Of a stretch of 64,000 nucleotides of DNA, positions 21,793-33,660 are shown piece by piece. Position 1 is the first letter of the stretch. Each line of letters starts with the position of its first letter. Below the pieces are notes generated by a model, which made no database searches, was not told the DNA's origin, and saw only the letters and a program-made list of their open reading frames with translations. The stretch is from NCBI RefSeq assembly GCF_010093595.1, contig NW_022985437.1, positions 1,613,839 through 1,677,838 of the forward strand, given 5' to 3'. A program made the position numbers and the translations under genes. The stretch is from Mytilinidion resinicola. Taxonomy: Eukaryota > Ascomycota > Dothideomycetes > Mytilinidiales > Mytilinidiaceae.

Positions 21793-23851
21793 ATGCCTCT
21801 CCTAGCCTCTCGCTATGCGACCGCTACCCGCACGCAGACTTCCCGAGCTCCAACTGGCACTGCAGCTAAGGTCATTCCCGTCTATGCTCCCGGCGCTGCG
21901 CCTGGTGGCGCGAAGTACACTCCGGCGAACGGAGCGCCTGTCACCAAAGAATCACTGCAAGCTATCAAGCGTACCTGGATGTATGAGGACGTTGTTGGAC
22001 GTCCCTTGAAATCGTGGGTCACCTCGCGATTGAAGGATCCCGGCTCCAATGCCACCATCACTGGCGATCTTGAAGAGGTGGTGTCCTACAACTGGTCGTT
22101 CGATGATTGGAAGTCATCCCATGCGCCTGGTAAGTCTCACATCGACCGTCACCTAGTGACGACTACCGCGAGTGATATGTAGCCAAAATCGCATCTTACT
22201 TACGACTCTGACAGGCGCCCCACCGAAGTTCACTCCACCGGCGAAGCTGCCTGAGAGAATCCCACGCAACTCGGGCACCCACTATGTCAACCAAGACGCT
22301 CATCTCGAGGAGCGTTATCCATTCAAGCCCTTGTTCAGCGCTCTCGAGAAGACAAAACCGGATTATGACATGAAGGATGTCGATATCGTTGCCGACACCG
22401 GAACTTTCCTCACTCTGCTTGGGTTCCTTGATGGCCAAACCGAAGAGGACATTCGCATCGAACTCCACCTCGTTGAGAACACGCTCGTTCTTACTAGTCG
22501 CGAGCAGTATACGTCGGTTAATATCGACCCAAAGCGGGGAAGTCTGCGGCCTTACGAGCATAGCTTCCCAAAGCACTGCTCCGAGTTTCCCGAGAAGGAG
22601 AACGGTGCGCACACTCATCATCGAGCTGTTCGCTATACCCTCGGCGGTCTAAACTTCATCGTCAAGTACCAGCCCCATGCATTCTGCGAGGGCGGGGACT
22701 ACGTCACGGAAGGAACGGTGTCAGACGCAGATAAGAAGCATAGCGCTGAGGCTCTGAAGGCCGAGAAGGAGGCACGCATCCGACGTTTGCAGGGACTAGA
22801 TCGTACTGGCGGCGCGACTGTGAAGGTAGATACGACCTATAACGAGAAGCCCTCTTCCGAGCCTGCTGATGCTAAAATGGCTGCTCAGGACATCGAAACC
22901 CCGACCCAAAACAACGTCACTCCCACCGTCGCGCTCCCAGAATCTGATACCGCTTCTATCAAGTCCGTCGGCTCTAACGAGTCCGCTCAGGCCGGCACCC
23001 ATTCGCGCAACGTCTCTAACGGGTCTGCATCCACAACCGCCTCTCTGCCCTCCAGCAAGCGCATCAAGGCACCCTGCTACGCCGAACTCACCGCCCGCTT
23101 TGAAGGCAACAAGTTCAAGGAAGAGCCCATCGACACCCCATACCACTTTCCGCGCATGTACTTCGGACGAATTCCAACTATCATTGTCGGAACCTACCGC
23201 GACGGCTCGTTCAGTTCGATTCAAGCCTTCGACTCCAAGCGCATGCTCAGTGAGTGGGAGGTTGAACGCCAGGAGGACCTTCGCAAACTGGTTCGACTAC
23301 TCCGCGATTGGAGAGATGCGACGGAGCAGGCCGGCGGCAAGGCTGTCGCGCTGTGTGACGCCCAATTCTGGCCACTCAAGTTCGAAGTGTACAAGATGCA
23401 GTCACCCCGCGGTGTATTGGAGGAGGCAATGGTCAATAAGTTCTGGAAGAAGGCTCCGGCTGCGAAGACCGTTCTTCCCGAAGAGCCTATGGCTAAGGTT
23501 GCTGAAGAGACCAAGGCTGAGGATGCTGAGATGGCCGAGGTTGAGGAGACCAAGGTTGAGGAGACCAAGGTTGAGGAGACCAAGGCTGCGGAATGCAAGG
23601 CCGAAGAGACCAAAGCTGCGGAATGCAAGGCTGAAGAGACTAAGGCTGAAGAGACCAAGGCTGAGCAGTCCGCGGTTAAGGAGTCCAAGGCTGAAGAGGT
23701 CAAGACTGAGGAGACTGAGACAGATGTGATCAAGGCGGATGAGATGAATTCGGACGTGGTCAAGTCGGATGTGATCAAATCCGATAAGACCGAGGTCGAG
23801 GGGATCAAGGCGGAAGAGGCCAAGGCCGAGGGTGTTGTCATGAAGGAGTAA
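21793..23851 (+). CDS. conserved fungal protein with Lys/Glu-repeat C-terminal tail
   Basis: Two exons: 21793-22129 and 22215-23851 (85-nt intron); 657 aa. The start MPLLASRYATATRT sits in a good context (CAACATGCC). I do not recognise a catalytic motif. The middle holds the conserved features of an ascomycete family of unknown function: FLTLLGFLDGQTEEDIRIEL, then HHRAVRYTLGGLNFIVKYQ, and later YFGRIPTIIVGTYRDGSF and RLLRDWRDATEQAGG. I recall that some databases call this family geranylgeranyl pyrophosphate synthetase, but no DDxxD pair of a prenyltransferase is present, so that name is rejected. After about residue 540 the protein becomes a low-complexity EETK/AEEK tail of about 115 residues. 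It is probably cytosolic or nuclear; there is no signal or membrane segment. Confidence 0.8.
23540..23644 (+). repeat. in-frame tandem repeat within the Lys/Glu tail
   Basis: Three perfect 15-nt units (GTTGAGGAGACCAAG, giving VEETK) at 23540-23584 are followed by two near-identical 30-nt units at 23585-23644, differing at three third-codon positions (AAECKAEETK). All units are multiples of three, so length can change without breaking the frame. Confidence 0.9.
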
Positions 23852-24044
23852 GCTTGGGCTGGTCTTCGGCTTCCTTTCTACTAGTCAAAATTGCATGGAA
23901 TGTTGGTGCATGTTTGGTTCTGGATCAAATACACTTATCACAGCGTGGTTTATGTTTCTTTTGTTTCGAAGCTACACAAATGGATAACTCGATGAGAACT
24001 TTTCAAACTGCAATTGATTGACTAAGGAAATGAAGTGAAAGTAG

Positions 24045-27000
24045 CTACCCGTTGATGATCTTGTGCTCTCGATATGTGGTGATGAGCCTCGCGACAGCCA
24101 TGAATCTATTCCTCTTTGCTAATCCCGTTGCGATCTCGTATTGCCTATCACCAGGCAAGCTATCCTTAACACTGTCATCATAGTCGCTACAGTCTGGATT
24201 TTCGCATGGCTTCGAAAACACACTCCAACAAGACCCCAGAGCCGAATCATCCTGCTCTGGGTTAGAATTCCCCCCTAGACGTTCATGTTCCTTGTTCGGT
24301 TGTCGTGGAAGTTCCAGATCAGCCCCGGCGTTAAGCAACAGCTGAACCATGTCGATTCTGCCATGCTCCGCAGCCAGTTCCAAGGCAGTCCTCGTTTCAC
24401 GGAATCTGTATGTCTTGGTAAAGAAGCCAGCTGTCCGGGTGTCTCTCCAGCCAAGACCAGAGGATACAGCATCGACATCAGTTGCTGCTCCAGCCCGAAT
24501 GAGCATTTTTGCAACTCTAAGATGCCCTTCACTGGCCGCGAGATGCAGTGCGGTAAGTCCTCGGATACCTAAAGGCCCATGAACGTCGGCTCCAGCGTCG
24601 AGGAGGGTCTGAACCATCTCAGGGCTGCCAATCTTTGCAGCGGTTTGGAGAGCGGTGAGATTTCCTGATCTATTTGACCACTCCTCGTAATGATAGGGGC
24701 AAGGCCAAGCGTTCACGTCGGCTCGGTAGTGTAAAAGCAATTTAGTAGCCTCTAGATTTTCTTGGAGAATTGATCGTACTAATGCTGTGACCCCATAGCC
24801 AGTATCGAAGGGGATGTTTGGATTGGCGCCGCGTTCCAGGAGCATACGTATGACAGCTGTATTTCCCCCTCTAACGGCAAACTCCAGTGGTGTCGCACAG
24901 AGTTCGTAATGGAAGTGCCGATCGAGACCGCTGTAAATCTCTCGGCGATTAAGAGCACCTCCAGCCTTCAGGAAGAAGTCAATCAAGTCGGTATTGAAAG
25001 TGTTGATAGCTGCTCGGAGGGGTAGACCGTAAAGATCTTCCTTGTCACTGACATCATTCCTTGTTGAGATTGCTTGAAGAAGAATGTCCAAGGTATCCGT
25101 GTCCTTGTTTAATACAGCAGCAGAAAGAGCTTTAGTATCAAACGGCGTGGCGCCGAGCTCGAGAAGACGGGCGGCCAATGAGGTGTTCCTCCTGAAAACT
25201 GCTACTTTCAATGGACTACCACGTCTAAGGGACTTGTTGATGTCCGCGTTGTTGTTCAAGAGCAGCTCAACGATATCCAGGCTCTCGTTGTCTATCGCGC
25301 GGATCAAAGGTGTCCACTCGAAATTTCCGTCAGCAAGATTTACATCCATGCCCTTTTTCAGAAGGCTTTCGACCATTTCGTAGCCGACATGAGCATCATA
25401 AAATTCGACTGCCTCGCTGAGGCAGCTTCCAGGGAGTTCTGTGTCTCTTCCTAAGATGAGACGAAACACTTCGAGATTTTCGCATTCGATTGAAGTCTGA
25501 AGAGCATTTTCTTCGCATTCCTTAAGTACGCTCGCGTCCAAGACTTTGTCCAGAAGTAACTGAACAAGCCAAATTTTACCCGTTGCGACAGCGGATCGAA
25601 AAAGGTTAGGATCGTCACAAGATGCCCCAGAGCCGAGCAGTACTCGAATAATAACATCATTCTTGGTGTCGATTGCCGCTTCCAGTGATGCTTTGGGGCG
25701 GAGGTAGCTATCGTCATCGTCTTCTTCTTCTTCTTTTAAAAATGTAGGTGGACTGGCTTTGGCACCAAGACTGAGAAGATATATCACCATGTTCAAGTCC
25801 TCCTTGCGAACGTACTTCGTGAGGGCAGTCTCTCCACGGCGGTCAACTGAGTCGATGTCAGCACCAGCTTCGAGGAACTCTTCGACAAGACTTCTATTTC
25901 CTGTATCAGCTGCCATGGAAAGAACTCCGCGGGGACGACCGTCAAAGCCTTCAAAGTTGAGGCATGCTCCAGCCTCTCTGAGAAGTTCGATAAGAACTGT
26001 ATTTTCATTCTGAATGGCAATTTCAAGAGCACTAGGAAAAGCACATTCCCGGTCCTCCGGTTCGTAGACAGAATTGACATCTGAGCCTGCGCTGAGAAGA
26101 ATCTGGACAAGTTCTACGTTCTCATATATCACCGCAACTTCCAAAGGAGTTTGCTGGTCGTAACTGATGTCCGATCTCCAGTTGAGATCGACGTTTTCTT
26201 CAACTAACAGTTTTACTGATTCGACCTGTCTGGCACGTATTCCCTCCAGGAGAGCTGGTGCCAGCATTTCGGAACACTGTTCGAAACGGTTCAAAGCATA
26301 CCTGATGAGTAATTTGTGTTCTTCAAGTAGTAGTTTCACCAAGTCGACCTGTCCGGTACTTACTCCCTCCTGGAGAGCTGATGCCAGCATCTTGGAACGC
26401 TGTTCGATATTATTCGAAGCATACCTGATGAGTAATTTGGTGAGGTCAAGATTGCGCATCGACACGACGCGCTCGACGTGATGAGGTAAGATGAGATGGC
26501 CGATATCAAAGCTCATCTCGGAAATAATTCCTCGAATCAGATTCTCGTCGGCAGCGTTCAAAGCAGGTTCCCAAACTGCTTCAGCCAAGGCGCATATGGT
26601 AGGCTCTTTGGATCTAAGAAGTCTTTCGAAATGTTTGAGATTCTCCGGGATGCAGCACCATTTGACTGCTAGTTGTTCGTACAGATCTCTTCTTTTGTAA
26701 TCGTCAGTGTGAAGTTTGTTGGATAGGACGTAAATAGCCATTTTGAGGAGGTGGATGGAGCTTGGCATCGACACCGTTGTACAAGTTTCCCTTGGCGTCA
26801 ATGCAGGGCCGATGTCATATTCTTCTGGGGGTTTTAGTGTCGCAAGAGAGCCTCGGAGTCCCGCTATTTGGGCACTGAGTTTTTTTTGCGAGATAAGTTC
26901 TTCCTGGAAGACACTGGTGTGGCCACAATCCAAGATGGACCCAAATGTGGACCGAGGAGGGAGTTCCGAAATATCTGAATTTCTGAACAAGCTTGCTGGT

Positions 27001-27663
27001 TGATTTCCTCAGATAGGTAGATGATTTGAACCTGGTGTACTTACCGAATGACCTCAATTGTGTCTGAAACCTTAAGCAAGGTAAAATTTGAATGGTATCA
27101 GAGGGTTGTACGCCGTAGATAATGGAATCTGGTGTACAAATAGTCATTCCTGGCGGCGTCTTCGGAGAAGGGGCTGTATAAAATAAGTAAGTCACGGAAA
27201 AAGATCTGCGGCCACGCATGAATACTTGAAGGTACTCGGAGCTGATAGAAACGGAGAAAGAAACGAATTGACATAACGAGACATACCTGTTTGAAACTTC
27301 TCGATGAAAGAGACATGATTGCTGGGTCGAGCGACTGCTTTCATGACCTTCTGCGGAGGTACAAGTTCACCATCCAGATACACCTCACTTTCTTTGCCTT
27401 CTCTTTTCCGCTTTTGCAGCTTGTGCCCAATTGCTTTCCATTGATCCGACTTGCTGTATTTCTTGAGTTGCCATTTTTTGAACTGGCGCTCGTATTGACC
27501 CTTTCTAGTACTGGTGAACATTCTGACTTTAGTATCGCTGGGTTTCTTACGTTGCTTTGAAGTTGATCGTGTCCATGAAGTCCATAACTTGCTTCAGAGG
27601 TTGGTTTTTTGATAGGTAAAGGTCTTCTATGGTCTCCTTGTGGAGTTCCCAGGGAAGCGACAT
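24045..27663 (-). CDS. Clr5-domain ankyrin-repeat protein
   Basis: Four exons: 27663-27551, 27510-27287, 27173-27045 and about 27007-24045 (an acceptor 9 nt downstream, exon start 26998, is equally in frame and gives a less short intron). About 1,140 aa. Residues 1-57 match the fungal Clr5 domain: MSLPWELHKETIEDLYLS, a KQVMDFM helix and RKGQYERQFKKWQLKKYS. Then come a charged linker, a helical region (HLLKMAIYVLSNKL) and a long array of a dozen or more ankyrin repeats in the C-terminal two thirds, with consensus pieces such as TPLEVAVIYENVELVQILLSAGSD and TALHLAASEGHLRVAKMLIRAGA. The Clr5 domain is named after a fission-yeast silencing factor. Its role in ankyrin fusions is unknown, but protein-protein or chromatin-related scaffolding is plausible. 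Introns of 40 and 37-46 nt are near the fungal minimum. Confidence 0.85.
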
Positions 27664-28442
27664 ATCTACAGCAGTCAGGCCGTAAAGAAGTCTAGGACAG
27701 TAGACAGTAGAAGATAGAACCGGGTAAGAAGAGGTGTTGTTAGGCGAACTTCAATCATCTCACCGGGGGACGGTGCTCTTCATTTGAAGTGCGGCACAGC
27801 TGCAGCAAGGCTGAAGTGAACCTTGCCACGGGGCGTAATGCACGACGATTTTGGATCCAACCAATGAGGCCCAAACCTCGCATACGGATGCAGGGGCAAA
27901 ACCGTGCACAGAAAATACGGTGAAGAGCCCTGGCAATGGAAACCTCGCCGTCAAGGACGGGACGTACGAAAGCCCGAGAACCACATTGCCTCTCATTGGG
28001 CGCACCCCAAATCTTTGCAAGCACCTCCAATGTTTCAGTCGTCGTAGATCTTGGCAATCCACGTAGCTTGATGGCTTCCACCCGCTCGGACCACTGTCGT
28101 TCCAGCCGTATGCATGATATTGGATGTTGCCAAAATCTTGCATGGCGCCAATTTGTACCGCGACAATCGTGCAAATCCTAGGCTGTCCCCATTGGACACC
28201 CCCAAAATCTCTTTGCATTTTGTAGCTCTGAGCGGAGAGCATCGAGTAAGCTATAGCACTAGCGAATGTCTTCCTGCTCTGCCTTCGCGAGATGATGATG
28301 ATTGGTTCGTCCCAAAATCCTCATCGCCTGTCTTCCAAATATAAGCCCGATCGCGGTCTCTCGAAGAGGTTCCGAACGATGGTGCCTTCTCTTTGATCAT
28401 CCTCAAGAGTCATAACACTTCTCCGCTCAAACCTCGCAACCC
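27664..28442. other. intergenic
   Basis: 779 bases between the Clr5-ankyrin gene (-) and the small membrane-protein gene (+). Open frames on both strands at 27755-28344 overlap each other and have no recognisable motif. Confidence 0.45.
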
Positions 28443-28751
28443 ATGGCGTTGTCCATAGAAGCTCTGATCGGTATCATGACCCTCCTGGTCACCTGTCCTC
28501 CATCCGTTCTGGTTGTTTGGCGGCTCTTCAAGCGTCGACGGCAAAATAGCGAAACCCTAGGTGTGTTTATAAGTCGTTCCTCAAGTAAACAACAGCTGAC
28601 ACAATCTCCATTGGCATCAGCAGGCATTCGGCAGCTGCACAGACGCCAAACATTCGCGTTCACGCGCGGTCAAACAATCACGATCGACAACATAGAGACG
28701 CTCATCGAGGCGGGTACATTGGGCCAATTGACCGGTTTGATGATCGATTAA
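28443..28751 (+). CDS. small single-pass membrane protein, fungal orphan type
   Basis: Single exon, 102 aa. A hydrophobic N-terminal helix (ALSIEALIGIMTLLVTCPPS, then VLVVWRLF) is followed at once by KRRR, which predicts an N-out, cytosolic-tail anchor. The rest is Ser/Gln/Arg-rich and ends in an amphipathic IDNIETLIEAGTLGQLTG. Proteins opening with a similar SIEAL-I-L-VTCPP-L segment are, as I recall, common in Pezizomycotina and uncharacterised. The ATG lies in a good context (CAACCCATGG). No intron is needed. The function is unknown. Confidence 0.6.
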   Translation: MALSIEALIGIMTLLVTCPPSVLVVWRLFKRRRQNSETLGVFISRSSSKQQLTQSPLASAGIRQLHRRQTFAFTRGQTITIDNIETLIEAGTLGQLTGLMID

Positions 28752-29280
28752 GTCCGCTTGCACATGGAATGAACAACACACGAGGAGAAATAGGGTCATG
28801 CTAGGTAGTGGGTGGTCCCGTCGGTTGTCGACATTTAGCATGCTTCGTTGGCGTGCTGGATGTGTTGGACTGGTGGTGAGCTTCATGTATTGTGAATCAA
28901 TGTCAGCAGGCGTCTAAGAGTGTAGAGTCAACACACGCACCTCTGAAAGTTGAATAGCATGATTCTACGCTCTCGTAGCTCTATGATAGGTGCCCACGTT
29001 TTGGAGGCGGTATTGTTTCGACGCATCCGGAAAATCGAAGACATGAGACGTCGTGGACTTGAACCTAAAACCATACTGTTGTCGATGATCCTCAAGCATG
29101 AAACGCTCATTACACACAAACGCTTTAGATGACACCATGGAGCTGATAAGGATGAAGATTAATATCAACAACCGACGACACCGTAGTACACCTAGTACAC
29201 CATACCCAGCCGGCCACCTAGACACCCAACCATAATAGCTAAGACGACTCTTCGACATCCAACATGCCCGCGCACCTACC
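28752..29280. other. convergent 3' intergenic
   Basis: 529 bases between the small membrane-protein gene and the 3' end of the homeobox gene. Nothing recognised. Confidence 0.45.
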
Positions 29281-31197
29281 TTACCTCCAGTTAGCCAAGG
29301 CCAACAATCCTTCCACACATCCTAATTCCTCGCCACTAGAGACGCTGCGTACGCTAGAAGCGCCTTTACTACCCATGAACGAAGCAACCTCCTCATCATC
29401 GTCGGGACAAACGTTCTCTCCCTCCGCACCTTTGCTCTTCCGATTCGCCTTCAGTCTCTTTTCTCGATCCATCATGACACCAAGACTACTGCACTGACTC
29501 AAAATCTCCGTGTTCTCGCCTAGAATCTGCCGTGACCGGCGTTGGAATGCGGGCTGCGACTGAGAGCCTTTGGCGCGACCAGAATTTGGAGCCGGATCTT
29601 CAGGTTCCCAGTTCTCCTTATCGGACTCAGTTTGGGGAATCTCGAAGTCGTTCTCGTTGTCTTCGCCTTTTTCCTCCGATTTCGCTAATCCAGGCTCATT
29701 TGATCTTGATTGTAGCCGACCATATGTTGTTGACGCTCGGACTAAACCCTTTTTGGCAACCTTTCCATCCTGCTTCGCTCTCTTCGAGTTTTCTCGCGAT
29801 AGTAATGGGGTGTTCGTCCTATTTGGGTTGGATCGGAGTGCTCCTCTGCTGTTTGCTCGAATCAAGCTGATGGCATCTGCTGCCGAGCCGCTCCCCTCTT
29901 GGTCGGCTTTCTCCGTCAAGGAACTCCTAGCATCTGCATCGCACCAAAACTCCCATGCTCTGGAGTCGCGAGATCGTCCGATAGATGTTCGAGCGAATTT
30001 ACTTGGTGGTCCCTGAGCACTCGCCTCTGCGAACCTATCATGAAGACCAGTCGCACTGTAGCTTCGGCGAAGCCCAGCAGAGCGTCCCTCGAAGACAGCT
30101 GGAGGGAGCTGACGGGACTTTGGCGGGGACGGCGATTCGTCGGCATCCGTGACCACACGAGCCTTGCCGTCAACGGTCATGGAAAGGCGCACATAGGAAT
30201 GCGTGCGCTTCAATCCACGGGTCGAATTTTGCGGTTTGTCCGAAACTGCATTCGTAGGTATGGGTCCTAGCAAGTCGGTCTCCTGACTCTTGATGAACGA
30301 TGCGTTACGTCTGTTTGCAAGATATCCTGGTCGCAGTCCTTGCGCGGATTCCTGGGACGATGGCAGAGGTTGCGAGCAAGGTAATTCTGTTGGCGCTGTG
30401 TCGTACGACTGCGGATCTGTTGATTGCACGTGGGTTGCATCTGTGGATTGCGTTTCTGCGTCTAACGTTTGCTGTGTTTGCGAGGGCTCTAGACTTGTGT
30501 CCAGACCCGCAGAGGAAGTAGTTGTGGTTGTGGGTGGCGGTAGATTCGCGGGCTCGGAAGCGGTCTGCGGACTGTCCTTCTCTTCAATATCGTGTTCTTG
30601 CGCGTCATCGTCGCGGTCCACGGCAACTTGCAGGCTGGGAGACATGGTTGCGGGGTGAGGGCCGTCGGAACTTGGGCCTGAAGAAGAGTACAGGTCATAC
30701 GTCTGGGCGGGCTGGGATCTCCGGCGGTCGTTCTGGCGTTTGTTCTGAAACCAGATCTGACTGGTGGTTAGTCATGCGACATTAAAGCTGGTGGATAGTA
30801 ACTGACCTGGACTTCCTTCTCTCCAAGCGCGACTCGACGGACTATATCTAGGCGCGTCGCTTTGTCTGGCTTCGGATTCCGCTGGTATTCTGCCTTCAAT
30901 ATGTCCTCATCTTCTTTGCTGTGGGCGAGTATGTAAGTATTGAACGTGTGGGGTAACTACTTCGGACGCGAGCAGCGCCAGCAACTACGCGTAGGCAAGT
31001 TGCCGACCGTCAACAAATACTACGTACCTGGTGCGGCGACGCTTTTGACGAGCGAGTGGTTTGTTGTCCACGTCGGGAGGAAGATTGTTTTGTACGGTAT
31101 TGGGAGAGTGGACCAGGAAAGCAAGGCCGCCTGAGGACGGACTAGAGCGTCTGTCGCAATTGGAGGCAGAGGAGGGCGGGGAAGAACTGTCGCTCAT
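29281..31197 (-). CDS. homeodomain transcription factor, YOX1-like
   Basis: Three exons: 31197-31028, 30918-30807 and 30756-29281; introns of 109 and 50 nt; 585 aa. The homeodomain occupies about residues 50-110 and is split by both introns: PLARQKRRRTS, then KEDEDILKAEYQRNPKPDKA, then RRVALGEKEVQ joined to IWFQNKRQNDRR. Helix 3 keeps the invariant W96, F97 and N99. The long C-terminal part is Ser/Thr/Pro-rich and disordered, with conserved islands such as AWEFWCDADARSSL, typical of the ascomycete homologues of yeast Yox1/Yhp1 that repress M/G1 genes. The target genes here are unknown. An in-frame Met at 30645 would lose the homeodomain, so the upstream spliced start is preferred. Confidence 0.88.
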
Positions 31198-33660
31198 GGT
31201 AGATGCGCAGAGTGCTTAAAGATAGTCAAAGGGATGTGTTATTCTGAGCGTCTGGGGGTGGAGGAGCAAGGAATGTTGTGATCTGGGAGCGGAGGACCTT
31301 GAAAGGCGCGTCTGGGAACGCGCCGCGGGATGCTCGCTTCGGTCCGCAACGGCGTGGGCAAGACGCAATGGATCGGTGTGCCCGGACTCCTTTTTATGCA
31401 CTTACATTGCGCGTGCACGGAGCCAGGAGTAGAATAAATAGAGAGCTGCTGCGCCTTCTTTGAGGCAGTGTTGACCGTCCATCACTCCAGCACATCGAAC
31501 GGCTCTCAAGCTGGAGCATGATCAAGAGGCAGATATGAAACATCGCAATGGGAACCGAAGCGCGGCACACAACAGTTAGCAGGCAAGTCCAGTCGCTGGA
31601 ACAATACAAAGCTAGTGCCTGACTTTTGCTAGAGCTGCTGCGTGTCACTGTTTCCTTCACGATTTTGGTGCGGTTGCACGTGATGCAGGTCTTGGCACCG
31701 CCAAACCACCGCCCTCTTCTCACTTCTGCACACCCCGCACCACCCGTCACTGGCTGCAGGTCATTTCGGGCCTTTCGACTCACATACAGCGTTGGCAGAC
31801 AGAATGGACCGGTCCAGGTGGATCAGTCGAGCTGAAAGCCCACAGTCTTGTAGGCAGCACTGCGGCCTGCCTTTGCTCCTTCGCTTGGCGCCTTAGCCGT
31901 AAGATCGGGCTGAAGTTACGCAGTAAAAGCTGTTTCGCTGCCCATGAAGACGACTGACTGTGCTGCTGCTCATCTGACTTGTACTTGCGTAAGTCCTTCA
32001 AGGTTGAGTAAATCGAGTTCCTTATTACCCCGTCCAGGTGCTACTGTCCCACCGTGACCGGTATTGTCGCTCATCACCTCGCTTGTCTAGGCGGATGCCT
32101 TGTCTCTGTTCTCTCGTCTTACCTTTTCCCTTCTTCGGTCAGCCTGAAGCCTGTTCGTAGCTTCCACCCTCTGCTCAGCTTGCCTTAGTCGCGCGTTTAC
32201 TCGAAAGCTGCCGCAACGCCATGCTCAATTGCCACTCATACCATGCGGGGATGCTATTACCAGTGGACGGGCACTCGGAGCTCTATGATTACAGGTCTAC
32301 TAGCCACCGCGCAGGGCTTGGGACTACCGGAAAGGATTCCTTGCATCCAACGAGCTTTTGGCATCTTTCTTTCTTCACCGGATTTTCGCCGGCCCCCATC
32401 TCTCCCTTCGACTCACAGCGTGGGGCCGCGAGTCTATTCGGGAATCTAAAGTGTAACCGGCATACTTCTAAAATTGCCCCAGTAGTTTATAGTTGGTGGC
32501 TCTTGGCCCCAACCCGGCTTCTTCGTCCCTATGGGCGCCACCAGATCGACTCCCTGGTATTAGACTAATTTCGGGCATCGATATGCTAGTCTCATTCCAC
32601 GGAACGCGCCATTGATGGGCGAGATCAGTTTTATGGCGAGCCGCAGGATGCAGTTAGGGCTGAAACGTTCCGCATCGCGCCGCTCTAGCACACCATCTCA
32701 GCATTCCCCTGCGTTTGAAGAACCGCCTTGCAAGCCTCACGTGGGCGCTCTGTAAGCCTTATATGTGATTCGATTGGTTTGAACCTTGGAAATGACAAGC
32801 CATGTGGGTACTGCGGTGGAACTGTCAAGCAACGGTCGCACTTCGTCAATAAGGCCCGAGCCGCAGTTCACGCCTAAATTATCCTTCGGAAAGCAAAGAC
32901 TAGGCATCAGGAGCAACTGTCACTCCCTCCTCAAGTCTTTCGGTCAGGAGATCCCCACCCCACCCTACATCTGTCATTATGCACCTAGGCGACGCGATAG
33001 TGCGTTTCTCCTGCAAGTGGGGGCCGCGAATCAGAGTATAAGATTAGGGGTAGGACGACTTCCAAGGAGCGGAAGAGGCGTTGAACCAAGGCAACCGCAC
33101 GTTCTTGCACCAGGTTGTTTCTAGAGTGACCGTTCTCCTGACCGTACCGGTCGAGTTTCCGACAATCCTTGATGTCCCGAGTAGCTGCTGGCCAGTAACT
33201 ACCTCTACTTCCACAATTTTACTAATCCGCTCTTAGGTTATACCATCGTGTGCTATGTGGAGGCAGGCGGACCTTGGCTTCTTGCTGCCTCTATTGGCTG
33301 CTTCTTTTTGCTGCTCTCATCTGTCACCCTCCCCTATCCATATCAGGGCCTGCTTCCCGACCTTTCTGTTTTCCACAAATGTACTAGCCCTCCTTTCCAG
33401 TGCCCTGAAGCCATCGTATGCTTCTCAATCCCTCTCACCGTTCACCCCAAGAACCCTGTGAGTCACGGGAAGCTGTCACTTTGCGCAACTGTTGGTGTCA
33501 GAGTGTCATCGTACCCTACCTTCGCCCTGAGGCTCACGCTGAAAAACTCTTCCCTGTCTGTACAACAGGCATAAATGGAAGGCCGTCGCAGAATCATCGA
33601 GCATTACCTTTAAAGAGCGGATAACTTGAGCACACCAGCGCTCAACATATAGGAGCAACT
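31198..33660. other. long gene-free stretch
   Basis: About 2.5 kb between the homeobox gene (-) and the NmrA-like gene (+), the longest non-coding stretch in the window. Many 60-129 codon open frames occur on both strands without motifs or coherent splicing. Long 5' upstream regions are common for fungal developmental regulators. I see no transposon ends, tandem array or RNA gene. Confidence 0.45.

Noticed and set aside
23221..23841. 206-codon open frame on - strand
   Set aside because: Mirror of the Lys/Glu repeat tail (Ser/Ala repeats on the complementary strand); not a gene.
21793..23851. Name geranylgeranyl pyrophosphate synthetase for this family
   Set aside because: No aspartate-rich DDxxD motifs of a prenyl synthase are present.
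27755..28344. Possible gene between the Clr5-ankyrin gene and the small membrane-protein gene
   Set aside because: Overlapping frames on both strands, no domain, no consistent splice joins.
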